Of a stretch of DNA of 64,000 nt, positions 23,439-34,945 are shown in pieces; the stretch's first letter is position 1; each line of letters begins with the position of its first letter. The translations under genes were made by a program, and so were the position numbers. The stretch is from positions 62,001 to 126,000 of the forward strand of contig JAGHQL010000019.1 in the NCBI GenBank assembly GCA_020080175.1, given 5' to 3'. Under the pieces are notes generated by a model, which worked only from the letters and a program-made list of their open reading frames with translations, ran no database searches and had not been told where the DNA came from. This DNA is from Glutinoglossum americanum. Its lineage: Eukaryota > Ascomycota > Geoglossomycetes > Geoglossales > Geoglossaceae.

Positions 23439-26400
23439 CTAGGTTGGTCCTTGCGTTGCGTCTGCTGCAGGCTTTGGACGGACGATGAGGCCAATGTCGT
23501 GGACGTATAGCTTCCTCAGAGTCAGCATCACGTGTGCCCATGCGAGAGATAGCAAAGGAAAGGAAATAAAGGCTAACCCCAATCGTGTAGTGCAACCCCA
23601 CAATTTCCTCCCCCTCCGGACATCTCATAGTCCTATTCTCTACCATTGCCTCCGGCGGCGTCTCATCCGTAAAGGCAGTATGGTCGGTGACGTTCTTTTT
23701 CCTCCCCATGTTCGTCTCCAGCTCCAGGGCTATGATCCGTTTCCCGTGTTCGTGCAGGTAGAAACACACGTTGATCGCTGTAATGCGTTCGGATCGGGAG
23801 CCTAGATGTTTATGTATACATTCGTGTCAGAGATGACAGTCATCCCGTTTTCAGAGGGGGCGAGCCGACGATGAACGCACCTTGGATATACATGGTTGGA
23901 TCCCCCGTAGACTCGACGAATCGCTCCTGCCATTCCCCGAGAATAACGACACCCATCTTCGAGTTTCCATGGAATTTTAGAGCCTTTAAACCGTATCTTC
24001 CCGGTACTGTGTTGACGTATGATTCAAGCTTCTCAAGGTGCTCAGGCAAAAATAGAGTATATGCCCTCTGCGGTGCAGGGTCTTCCGGGTAATCCTCGTT
24101 TTCGACATCTGTGCAGAACCTGTGATCCTTCGGTAAATGTTTGGGGCTACACACCCATCCCAGCCCTGTTACCGCGTCTGTCTCCGGGCTGCTTATGTCT
24201 GGGGCCTTGAGAAGAACTTGTGCACCACCATTTCTTGACTTCTCGTGAAGTATCCCAATAGAGTCATACTTCTCGGGCTATGGTCTCGTTAGCAACATCC
24301 ATCCTAACTCGCGGGCTACTTGCAAGTCTACCCTAGAAAACGTCATATAGATCCCCACGGCTTTTCGTCCTCTAGGTGGGGTCTTATGTACGATTGTACC
24401 AGTGGTTGCACGGCCGATCCATGGGGTCGTTCGACCATGACTTGTACAGAGCTGCATACAGTCAACAGGACATCCCCGCGTCCGCATTTTCCGTACTTAC
24501 AGCGAGCGCACCACCACCACCGAAGGGGTGAAGGAAGACATAAATTGAAGTGAATACTTCATCCGGATGCAAAAGGAATGAGATCTCGTGAGCAGAAGCT
24601 TGACCCAAGGGCTCAACGTCCCATAAGCCTCTGCGCCTAAAGCGGAGTCCACAGAATTGGCTTCCCTGACTCGCGGATACATAGCCCTTGACGCCATCAA
24701 CTTTGTCTTCTTGACTGCGGTGATCAAAGAAATCTGAGAGAACTCGATAGCTCGGCGAGAGCTGATCGTATGTTTCAATAGACGGTCTTGCTCTCAGGTA
24801 CGAAGGAGTTCTCCAAGGGTGTTGGACCTGAGCGATTAGTTTAGTTTGTTCTGCACGAGTAACCCCGTTCCAGCTGAACAATGGATCCCAATCTGTGAGG
24901 CGCTCGGGGGTAAAGCTGAATTTGATGCCAGAGAGATACTCGGACTCGACCTCAACCTTAACGCCCTGCCGCTTATGCCGTTCACTCGTAAGAAACTGAA
25001 CACCTTATTAGCCATCACCCTGGTATATTATATAGGTAACTGACAATAAGCTTCGGTAATTTGCTGTGAGAGCCCGATGCTTCAACCCTTATACCCGCAC
25101 CCTGGAGCGCAATACGATTGATGCGCTTCCTAGGATCCGTAAATTTGTATGTTTCCTTGGTCGCAGTTTCTTTGGTGCTTCCAAAGTAGCGGTCAGGGCG
25201 ACTCCGATCAAAATAACGAAACCGTATGCCGTCCATATCGCCGTAAATAGTTATAGAAGAAATAGGGTCTAAGAACGATACCCAACCCGCAAACTTGAGC
25301 TCAGTTGGGGGCCCCACCCTGAGAGCCTTATGGCAGCCGCTGCGTTTTAAGCCGCAAACAAAATTACTGGGCGGTGGTCCGTCAACCCAGTAATTGCTAT
25401 GGTTATCCGTTTCAGCGAACGGGATCTGGTTTTCCTGGGGATCTTCCGCAGACCATGGTCGCGCACAAGTAGAAGTATTTGAGGAAGGAGGGGGACTGGG
25501 TGGGAAGGGTACAGCGGGTTTACAGATAATTCCAAGTTGAATAATCCGTTTCAGCTAGTGGTTGTTAGTTCATTGGCATCCTATTTTGACATCTGTCCAT
25601 ACCTTAGGCTCGTAAATCCAGTGAAATCCAACCACCTCAGATTTCAAATATTCCAAATACACCCGGCATGCAGATCTCGGTTTCTCATATTCCAGGGGCT
25701 CTGGTACATAGACCTTTTGCTGCCCAAGGTAACGCTCACCAAACGTTGGGCTGGGGCCATCGACCGACGCGATAACCTTTTTAATGTTAGTATTACATGC
25801 CGTTGATATCTACTGCACAAGGGCTGTACCTGAAGGCTATGAATTCCCTTATCCCCATAGCCAATAACGGCGCCTGTAATGACCATGTTCGCTCGAATTC
25901 CGAAACTGGTGACGCTCTCTCCATAGCAGGTGCCAAAATCACGTACGGTGGCGCCCTCACTAGCATTCTCGTACTGAAATCTCAGGCCAACAAGGAACTC
26001 TCCGTCGGAAAACCCGGAGATCGTTTTGATCCTGCCAGGCGGTTGGTGCTGTAGCGTTGGCTCGAATATCTCACACTCTGCGGTCCGGGTTCTCCAGTTA
26101 CCAACTGCGGGGCCTTCTCTCTCTAGTATCTCAACATCATTGGGGGGAACCTTCGCCCAAAGTGAGGCCTCTTGATGCGATAGCGGAAAATTCAGTGGTG
26201 AATGATAGTGTTGCGCCCCTATGGCCTTCTCTTCGAGAATGGCAAAGGTCTCAATTCGGCCAAGAGAGTTGATGAAGCCGGTGAAGCCGGCAAGAACGCG
26301 ATATCCCCGGGGAGCAACCAAACGGCGTACAGGGCCTCTCCAATTTCCAAAGCGTGGAGAATAGTATTCACCCCTCGCGTATTCGTCAATTGGGGAGGCA

Positions 26401-28351
26401 TTATCTTCAAATACGAGACGCAACCCCTGGAGATAACCGCGGTACCAGCAAACAATGAGCCCTGTCAACAGCGGCGAGCCCTTTGGCTCTAAATGGTACG
26501 TTTCCGATATAGAGGTCTGCCTCCCAAAGGACTTCCTCATTTCAGTTATTTCGCCCTGTCCAGGCAACCTAGGTCTAAGCAGAAATTCAAATCCACAGAC
26601 ATTCCCGGCTCCAGGATCCAGCCATATCCTCACCGACACGACTGCTCGAACGAACTCAGCGGCAGTTATCCAGGACCTCGTATCGCTCGATGCTGACGAT
26701 CTTGAGGACTCATCTCCCGAAATTGACCCGCTTGGGCTTTGCGGCCTGGATGGAGCACTGTCCGCCTTGGGGAAAGACTTTGTTAACATAGTCGTCTGTC
26801 GACAACCTTCAGCTCCTGACCGGACTCCGACGTAACCTCGTACGACCGCAGTCCTCTCCGACATCCTTTCGCTCAACTCAAAGTTAGCCTCCAAGTTTCT
26901 CGCTGAGGTCTCAACTAGCTCATCAGCCATAGGTTCCACGATCTTCCAGATACGGCGGCGATTGCGCAAACTGTCACTTGTCCGCCATTCCATTGAGATT
27001 CGCTCATACACCATTCTCCAGTCGATATGGGGGTCATCGCTTGATGAGTACCGCTCGGTCTTCTTCAGGAGCTTCGGCAGGTAGGCCATCTCTTCCTTGA
27101 TGAACCGCCTGAACTCCTTCTGTGGCACCTGGACAGAGCTCACAGGAACAGACGCAATTCTCAAACGACCGGTTTCAAGAGCGGTAAGATAACTGATGAC
27201 CTCGATGATAATTTCTTGCGGTAGGTCCCAGAAAGGATCCTGGGTACTACCCCTTTGGACAGGCGCAAAGCTAGTATTACAAATGCTCACATCTTCTGTG
27301 GGCAAGTTGATAGGCTCATCTAAGAGCGGTGTAATTGCTGGACTGACCGCTAGCCACTTGGAAATGTCAACACGACTCTCTGGTAAGGGATAATGCGCGG
27401 TCCACATACATGGAGCCCCTCAACGTGTAACCATTTCTGGCCGTCTCCACAAAGCTGCGCTTCACGATAGCCCGCGTTACCCATTACGCCTATAGATAGC
27501 CGTGTAATAGGATCAGCCAGAGTCTCTTTTTTCCGTAGAGAATCTGCCGTAAGCTCTGACTTGCTACGCGTCCACGATGAGGGTATCAAGTCCCGCAGGT
27601 AGCTCCACAAATCATCTGTGCTAAGGTCTTCCCCAACGGTCATACTGGGTATCCCCCGCTTATTCCCACAGACGCTGATGGCAAGATCAAGAAGATCCCA
27701 GCACTCATCATGGAATGGAATGCTTCCGATGCGGAACTTACGATCTTTGCTATCTGGTTCCTCGTACATGTGGAATCCAAAGTCCGTCTGGTCGAATTCT
27801 GGGATTCCAGGTTGGTCTCCTTCATCTGCGTCTTCGAAGTCCAGTTCTGCCTCGATTGATGGATATGCGTCGGCCCAGGACGCATCTTGACGCGCAGTTC
27901 CGTGTCCTGTGAGGTAGGTTAATTGGTCATCTGTAAGCTGGTCAGGGCCACCTTCAGGCTGTTCCCTTGCCTCCCGATGGATGAGAGCACGGATGACATG
28001 TGTCCACCTCATGTCTTGGCAGCTGATTTTGTTTCCATCATAAGCACACCTGATGTTCGCGCGGCCGAGTTTTTCAAGTGCGCCGTCATAGTAGTCTTGG
28101 GTGAGGTACTCAAGTTGGGCCCTCGCACTCAAACCCTCCCGAACCTTCTGAAGTGTCACCAACTCATTCCGCTCGGGTGCTACACTAAATCCGTCCAAAC
28201 TCGATATACCATCCACAATCTCATGTTGTTCTGAGGCACGGACCGGATCGGCGATCTGCGCATCGGTTCTAAACACACGCGCGAAGGGACCCCCACAGAG
28301 CGCGCAGAAGAATTGATTCTGATACTTTTCCTCCGTCCAAAAAGACGCCAT
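23439..28351 (-). CDS. Large F-box protein with fungal C-terminal repeats
   Basis: Probable SCF ubiquitin-ligase substrate receptor. Exon 1 (from ATG 28349-28351) begins MASFWTEEKYQNQFFCALCGGPFA, the Cys-pair opening common in fungal F-box proteins, and includes FHDECWDLLDLA. The next large exon holds the F-box core (DPFWDLPQEIIIEVISYLTALE). Then come beta-rich repeated segments (SGFSDGEFLVGLRFQYEN, GIRANMVITGAVIGYGDKG). Reading continues in phase through several further exons: about 25550-25040 (via a gtatgg intron after HWIYEPK), about 24990-24490, 24480-24290, 24230-23850 and 23790-23439. Late segments such as MYIQGAFIVG and CPEGEEIVGLHYTIG resemble the same repeat. The total is over 1,100 residues, long for the family; two adjacent genes remain possible but no internal start or stop demands it. 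The junction near 27400 is the least certain. Confidence 0.72.
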
Positions 28352-29451
28352 AGGGCCGCAGGCAGTTTGGCCTTCAGATCATCGCCTACACAGGAACTAG
28401 GGAATGTAATGATTTAAGGTAACGTTTGAAACATGATTCCTATGCCACGCAGGTCGACAAGAATCCGAGGCCTCTACTTATAGGATTCTGGATTGCCGAA
28501 AGACGGCGGCCCTCGCTCATCGCGCCTGGTGAAGTGTGGGGGCCGGCGGTTGGAATAGGGAATGAGGCCGTGCTTTGGTTTTCAATTTCCTTCGCCGGTC
28601 TTTTTACGTGGCGTCGCCCCAACCGCACACAATTCTCACATCTCCGTATCACTACCATGCAACTCGATCAACTTGCCTCGCTGCAAAAGGTATAGTATAG
28701 CGCCTCAGAATCGCTCTATTGGGCTACTAGATCCCCATCGCTTGTTTTTTGGAACCGAGCCTGCAGAATTCAAAGCTGCAGAATTTTGGGCCGGCGATCA
28801 ATCCAATCGCACGACTCGGTTTCTGCTCTTTGGTCAAGTACAGCGGGCTAAGATGTAGGAACAGCGAAGGGGAAAATGAAATTGGAAATCTATAGTTGTG
28901 ATGTTCTTTGTACGGAATAGCGCTTCACGAGTCGTGTCCTCATGCCGTTTTAACCATAGCTAAACGATAGGGAACTTGTAACCGTTGGCACTTCCACAGG
29001 CATGTGACTTACTGGCCTTACTGGCTGCAAAAATTTTCGGCGCAGGTTTAGCTGCAGTTGTGATTGGCCACGCAAAGACAGCGCCATGGAACGTTTAACT
29101 AAGTCCAGTCAAGCCATAAAAGCGGCATCGGATACCTTGTTGAAAGGCGTGCTGGGGTAATAATAGGATCTCTATTTTTCCTATTTTCCACATTTTGTGA
29201 AAGGGCTCATCGCTACATTTAGTCCACAGCGCTTCGTACTTGGTCTCCCCGGTACCACTCAATCAAATTCCATTAGTCTAGGACAGCAACTGCATCTACG
29301 AAAGGGGCAAGCAAAGAATACAATAGGTGCGAAGTGAACCACTTGATATCACGCTTCATCCCCGTTCGAATGCCAATACGCCCACCTCCCCGCGTCACGC
29401 AGGGTCTGCCCTTTAGCAAATATATGCCAAAGTTCTTCACCCCCATCGCCG
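28352..29451. other. Intergenic, F-box promoter side and RPT2 3' flank
   Basis: 1.1 kb without a supportable gene; frames up to about 98 codons (plus strand, 28562-28858) have no domain features. It holds the promoter of the F-box gene and the 3' UTR of RPT2. Confidence 0.5.
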
Positions 29452-31269
29452 TTACAAGTACAAACCCTCTGGCTCGCTCTCACTCTTCGTTTTCAACACT
29501 CTCTCCCTCGCCGTTCTGAAATCTTGCATCTGTACCCTCATTCTCCGTTCTCTTAATGCCATTAAGCCAGCCTCGGAGCAAATGGCCTTGATGTCTGCAC
29601 CCGATAGGTCGTCTTTCTGGTTGATGAATTCGTCAAGATCCACGTCATCGTTCAGTGACATCTTGGAGGTGTGGAGAGTGAAGATCTTGCGCTTGGTATT
29701 TTCTATTATTAAGATTAGCATCACATACATCATGATACCAGCTTCGCAAGGCCTAGACTCACGATCCGGGTTCTCGAAAAGGATTTTTCTATCAATACGC
29801 CCGGGGCGAATAAGCGCAGGGTCAAGAGTCTCAATCTTGTTTGTAGCCATGATAACCTTAACATCTCCACGGTCGTCAAACCCATCAAGCTGGTTCAGTA
29901 GCTCCAACATTGTCCGTTGAACCTCACGCTCGCCACCGGAGGATGACTCGTAGCGTTTAGTGCCAATGGCGTCGATTTCGTCGATGAATACAATCGAGGG
30001 TGCATGTTCGGCCGCCACCTGAGAAAGAGTGTGAGTCCATGGCTCAAATCATACTAATAACAAAATGTTGCACATACTTGAAAGATCTGCCGGCAGAGCC
30101 TAGGCCCATCACCCAGATATTTTTGAATCAGCTCACTACCAACAATCCTCAAGAAAGTCGCACTAGTCTGGTTTGCTACAGCCTTCGCAAGTAGTGTTTT
30201 GCCGGTCCCTGGTGCCCCGTAGAGAATGACCCCTTTCGGAGGTTTGATGCCCATTTCCTCATACAGTTCCGGGTGAAGTAATGGCAGCTCTACAGCCTCC
30301 CGCACTTCCTGAATCTGTTGTTCCAGCCCGCCAATATCCGCATAGGATTCTGTAGGAGCCTTATCGAGCTTCATAACTGAAACCAAGGGATCCGCATCAT
30401 CCGTCAATACTCCAACGACCGAGACAGATTTGTGGTGTAAGAGGACGCTTGCTCCAGGCTCGAGGAGATCCTTATCGACAAATGACATGATCGACACGTA
30501 GTACTCCGGTCCAGTGGCGCTAGATACAATCGCGTGATCATCATCGATCATCTCCTCCAAATTTCCAACGCCCATAGGACTCCCTCTCATATCGTCAACC
30601 CGTCCTCTTTCGTCCGCATTGCGATCGAGCACATCAGAATCCCCGGATACCGGCCCCCCAGCCTGGATAGCCTTAGCTTTGCGAAGGCGCTCCTGGTTCT
30701 CAACGTATTCCTCTTCGAGCAGAAGGTGATCATGGATGCGTTGCATACGGAGGTATTTTAGCTTGCAGCGGGAAGTAGGGTATATCGTGGGCAGCTTTGA
30801 GGCAGCATTCGGACCAGCCGCACGGCGTTTCTTGCGACCGATGCGGGTGGTGGGTTGAGGTGGTGGCTCATACTTTGGCTTGTCCTTCTGTGATATCGTT
30901 AGACACCATAAACCCGAACGGAAAAGACCGAACGCTAGCTCTAGGATGCTCGTGTCACGTAGAGACAGTACCTTCTGGTCCTTAGCGTTCTTTTCATCCC
31001 CTCCCTGCTGATTTCCACCGAGGTTTGATTGTCCTGAGCCCTGAAGAACAGAAACAATCCGTCAGCCCTATCCTTTTACTTGAAGGTCAGGTCACTCATG
31101 GAGACGATATCAAACAGCTAAATTCCCGACTATGGCTGTTCCAATAACTCATCCAAACATGAATACAAGGTGCATTTGCACTCGGCATCGGCGGTGAGAG
31201 CGACGCCCTTGCATTGATCAAGTTTGCCGTCAACCAGTCGAGGCCGTAGCATTGGGGCTACCTTACCAT
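29452..31269 (-). CDS. RPT2: 26S proteasome regulatory subunit 4, AAA ATPase Rpt2
   Basis: One of six ATPases of the proteasome base ring that unfold substrates and open the 20S gate. The ATG at 31267-31269 is followed at once by an intron (31266-31041, gtaagg…ttcttcag), so the first coding exon is just the start codon; exon 2 begins [14 protein letters not shown]. The resulting MGSGQS is a classic N-myristoylation signal, as in yeast Rpt2. Then come a coiled coil, an OB domain, Walker [15 protein letters not shown], Walker [15 protein letters not shown], and the ATPase second-region arginines ([12 protein letters not shown]). The C-terminus is EPEGLYL; LYL is the HbYX motif that docks into the 20S alpha ring. 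Introns also fall near 31000-30880, 30070-30020 and 29760-29700. It is head-to-head with UBC1. Confidence 0.96.
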
Positions 31270-32025
31270 GATGAGAATAAAACCTCGGAGCTAGTTGTGA
31301 TGCTATGTGCCCGATAGTGCAATAGACGGTAAGCGTGAAGAGCTGATAGTAAGTGATGATGAAGTGATTTCGGTAGAAGAGGGAGTCGATGGAGAGAGGT
31401 GCCTGAGCTCCCATAGACGCGGACCGCGCGTCTAAGCTCCGGCGATGGCACGTGACACCAATCGGCGCTCCACAGGCAAGCCGACACGTCAAAATCGAAG
31501 GAGCTTCCAAGAAACTCCGACTCAGTATTACTCAGTATTCTATCACTGCGTTTAATTCTGTCTAGTACCTATCACAGAAGGATCCATCAGATCTGTACAG
31601 CGCATAAGAAAATTCTAGAAATAGCGTCGATAAAGAGTCAAAGCCAAGCTCGCTCCACCGCCGCTGCTACCTTGCTGCCTCAGTTCGTAAAAGAGCACGG
31701 TCGACGGTTGACGGTCGACGGTTGACGGTTGACGCACAAGTATCTTACTCTTACTCGGAATCTTGTCGCATATCCCGCCCGTTCACCAGGTCATCGGCTA
31801 TTGCTTCTTGTGTCGAGCAAGTTCTTCTATTCGCCATTTTTGCCTGTCAGTTTTCCTCCTGTAAAATTCCACTTGCTGCCTTGCTTCGGAACCGAGCACA
31901 GCCTTACTCACTCATGGATAACAGCCTTTCTCCCCACCACCCACCACTCCTCGTTACGAATCTCACTCTGCATTTCATTTCTGCTCGCACAAGATCCGTC
32001 TTTCTTTCTTTTATAGACCGCGAAA
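31270..32025. promoter_or_regulatory. Shared RPT2/UBC1 promoter region
   Basis: 756 bases between two ubiquitin-proteasome genes transcribed in opposite directions. It contains CACGTG at 31449-31454 and CCAAT at 31458-31462 side by side, and a tandem repeat of the type CGGTTGA/CGGTCGA at about 31698-31733. No exact GGTGGCAAA (yeast PACE, Rpn4 site) was seen on either strand by eye. Confidence 0.5.
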
Positions 32026-32920
32026 ATGTCTACCAATCGTTCCCGCCGCATCACAAAAGAGATTGCCGACATACATTCCGATACCTCCTCCCATATCCAG
32101 GCGGACCCCGTTGGGAACGGAGATGACCTAACTCACTTGAAGGGCCAGTTTAGAGGTCCTCCAGGTACTGCCTATGAAGGTGGCAACTTTGTCGTAGATA
32201 TCAAGATCCCGAACGAATACCCATTTCGGCCACCGGTTATGAAATTTGACACCAAAGTCTGGCACCCTAATGTCAGTAGCCAAACGGTACGTACAGCCTG
32301 ATTCCAGGTTACCTCTCAAGACTCCGTTGCTTCGGAGTCAGGCTAACCAAAAACCGTTTGCGAAGGGTGCTATATGCCTCGATACTCTCTCTTCAGCCTG
32401 GTCACCTGTCCTCACCATCAAATCTGCTCTCCTTTCCCTTCAATCCCTTCTCAGCACTCCAGAACCTAAAGACCCTCAGGATGCTGAGGTCGCCGGGATG
32501 CTAATGCGCAATCCGGAGGAATTCCAGCGTGTAGCTCGCGAGTGGGCGGTGCGGTATGCAGGCGCACCAAAAAAGGAGAGGGGTGAGGGTAGCGGTGGAA
32601 CTTCTGGGGAGAGCCTTCAACAGAGAGAACAGCGGTCGAGAGAAGAGGAGGAGAGGGAGAGATTGGCTGCGTAAGTACTCTAAGTTCCCTCCCTTATTAA
32701 CGCTTCTAGATGAAGACAAGTACTGATCCGACCACTGGGCTTTAGTTATGAAGGATACAACAAAGACCTGATTGATCGCTTCGTTAACATGGGCTTTGAC
32801 GTTGACCGTGTGGTCTCCGCTTTCAAGTTCGTTGGTATCGACAGGAACGGTGGCGAAGACTACGAACTTGAGGAGGCCTACATGGGCGATATCACTGCAA
32901 GGCTACTTGGCGAGCCGTGA
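32026..32920 (+). CDS. UBC1: Ubiquitin-conjugating enzyme E2 with a UBA domain (Ubc1/E2-25K)
   Basis: Accepts ubiquitin from E1 and, in yeast, extends Lys48-linked chains for the APC/C and ER-associated degradation. Start [16 protein letters not shown] at 32026. Exon 1 ends at the HPN motif region ([11 protein letters not shown]). Exon 2 resumes [14 protein letters not shown], whose Cys is the catalytic residue. The exon with [17 protein letters not shown] and a charged linker ([15 protein letters not shown]) precedes an intron at about 32671-32745. The last exon is the UBA domain ([24 protein letters not shown]), ending LLGEP. The E2 core plus C-terminal UBA defines Ubc1, and all key residues are present. 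Confidence 0.95.
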
Positions 32921-34051
32921 TCTTAATTAACAGGCCGTGTGAGGGCATAAATCCTAACCCAAACCCAACGGCCTCAAATGTCCCATCGTTGCTACATCAG
33001 ATCGAATGGCTTGGATTGATATATCGACCACTGAGAGGCAGGGCACGACACCAGCGAAGTCTTGGAGGAAAGACGTGCGTTACGTGAATATTTCGTGACC
33101 GTGGCAATAATATTAACGATGGATGGGGTGAAACGCAGGTGCTCTTGGCGACAGGGCGAAATTTGTGGGATCTGGCTACTCTGCTATCGTGATATTTGTT
33201 CCCCCTTGCCTCGTTTTTTTCTCTTCCGTTTTCTGTGTTGATGGTAGCGAGTTTGGCTTTGTACACAGAGCGAAGGTGATGCATTTTCAAATCACCTCAT
33301 TGTCCTACAGGTTTATTTGCAGACACGGGCATTCAGAAGCATTTTGAGTAGATTCTGGATAGGTAACTACATGCCAACAAGTCCATTAACGGCAGCTTGC
33401 AACCCGTTGATGTTACGACAGGCGTCACAAAAGGTAAACAAACACCCTAGAAACAGATATCCGTTTCTAGTCAACTAAATTCGGCAGATTCAGTGAAATG
33501 CAAGGTATGCGGATAATTGAAAATGGTGGTGTAGTGTGCGATCAATGTTTCAATTCTCTTTCTTTCATTATCTCTTGACCGGGGAGACGTCGTTGCCCAG
33601 AAGTTACGGGAGTAAGTTCGTTCGTAAGCCAGTTCGTTGACTCGAGAATAATTATATTTGTTTATTTCACGCAGGACCACCATCATAAATAATAAGCATA
33701 ACAATGACTACGGCGTCAAGCCGGCCTAGAAGGTCCTGCGTTCTAACACTTCCAAACGTTATCACCAAGTCCAAAAAAAAAAAAAAAAAAAAGTGGTGAC
33801 GACGGCTTGCATTATCTCCGGGTGGCTGGGGAAATTTCCTCGGGGGATCTCCCCGCAGCAAAATTCCCGCCTTTGGAGAGCGGGTCCCACTACAAACCAC
33901 CACCACCACATCAATCAACAACCCTCCAACCCTCCCCTCCGCAAACCCAAAAAAAAATATCTCGAGCCACAGCCAAAACACCCAATTCCCAACACCCAGC
34001 ACACCAAAGAGGAAGGGAAAGAATACCCTATCCGACCGGACGAACGAAACG
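32921..34051. other. Intergenic stretch upstream of the promethin-like gene
   Basis: 1.1 kb with no supportable gene. It has an A-run (33773-33792) and a C/A-rich leader-like part (about 33895-34045) directly before the next ATG, typical of fungal 5' UTRs. Minus-strand frames here are low complexity. Confidence 0.5.
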
Positions 34052-34689
34052 ATGATATCCTTCTCCCCGCGCCAACGCGTTTCCTCGCTGCTCAGCTACG
34101 CCCAAGGGATTGTGGACCGCGTCGCGGACGGGGAGACGCGGGAGCGGGTGTACAAGAACGCGAGGGGATTCGCGAAGGAGCAGCCGCTGCTAGCAGTGAG
34201 TTTTTCCAGCTGCGATTCTGTATTTTTTATTTTTATTCTCCTTATTTTTTCTTCCCTCTGCGGAGAGGAGGGAGGGGAGAGGGTGTCGGGATTGGGATGC
34301 TGTTCCGAGAGGATGTTTCTGGGACGTCTGGTAACGGAGCGAAATGGCAGTCTTTCGTCTTGACGCATGTCATCCTGTCTCTCCTCCCTCTCCTCCTCTT
34401 CGTTTCTTTCGTGCTCGGGACCCTCGTCCTCGCTCTCGTCGCGGCGATCAGCTTCTCCCTGTTCTGGATCGGTGTCGCGCTGCTCTTCCTCGTTCCGACG
34501 CTGTGCGTGACGTTCAGTCTTGGGGTTGGGGTTTGGCTTTGGGTCGTCGGGATGTGGGTGGTTGGGAGGTTTGTTTGGGGGGTCGTGGCGGGGAGGGAGG
34601 TGGCTGGGAAGGAGGAAGTGGATGGGGTCAATGGAGATGTGACGGCCTTTGGTAATGGGAAGGAGGTTAAGCCCGGGGGTGGGGAGTAA
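34052..34689 (+). CDS. Promethin/LDAF1-like lipid-droplet protein
   Basis: In other eukaryotes promethin-family proteins (LDAF1; Ldo proteins in yeast) bind seipin and help assemble lipid droplets. Exon 1 (34052-34197) encodes MISFSPRQRVSSLLSY and ends at EQPLLA. An intron of about 150 nt with a gtgagt donor ends at cgaaatggcag (34348). Exon 2 carries one long hydrophobic region of about 75 residues: HVILSLLPLLLFVSF, ALVAAISFSLFWIGVALLFL, then VTFSLGVGVWLWVVGMWVV, with the short turns expected of a double hairpin. The tail is short, charged and Gly-rich. The hydrophobic pattern matches the promethin family well, but such regions are easy to over-call. Confidence 0.72.
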
Positions 34690-34945
34690 GTATTGTTGGT
34701 GTTTGTGGTATGGTAAGGGAGGTTCATTGTTTGCGTTTCTTTTTTCCTTTGCGGAAATGGTTTGGGGGTACGGGTGGGTTAAGACCGTGACTCCCCTAGG
34801 GGCGTTGCGGATACAACAATTATTATGGGCGGGCGGGAGATTTGTAGCACTGACGCCGAACTAACGTAGTCGTTGTCATGAATTTTCTCTTTACACGGAG
34901 TATATTTCGTGAGATATGAGGCAATATGCAGTGTCTTTTGTGAAA

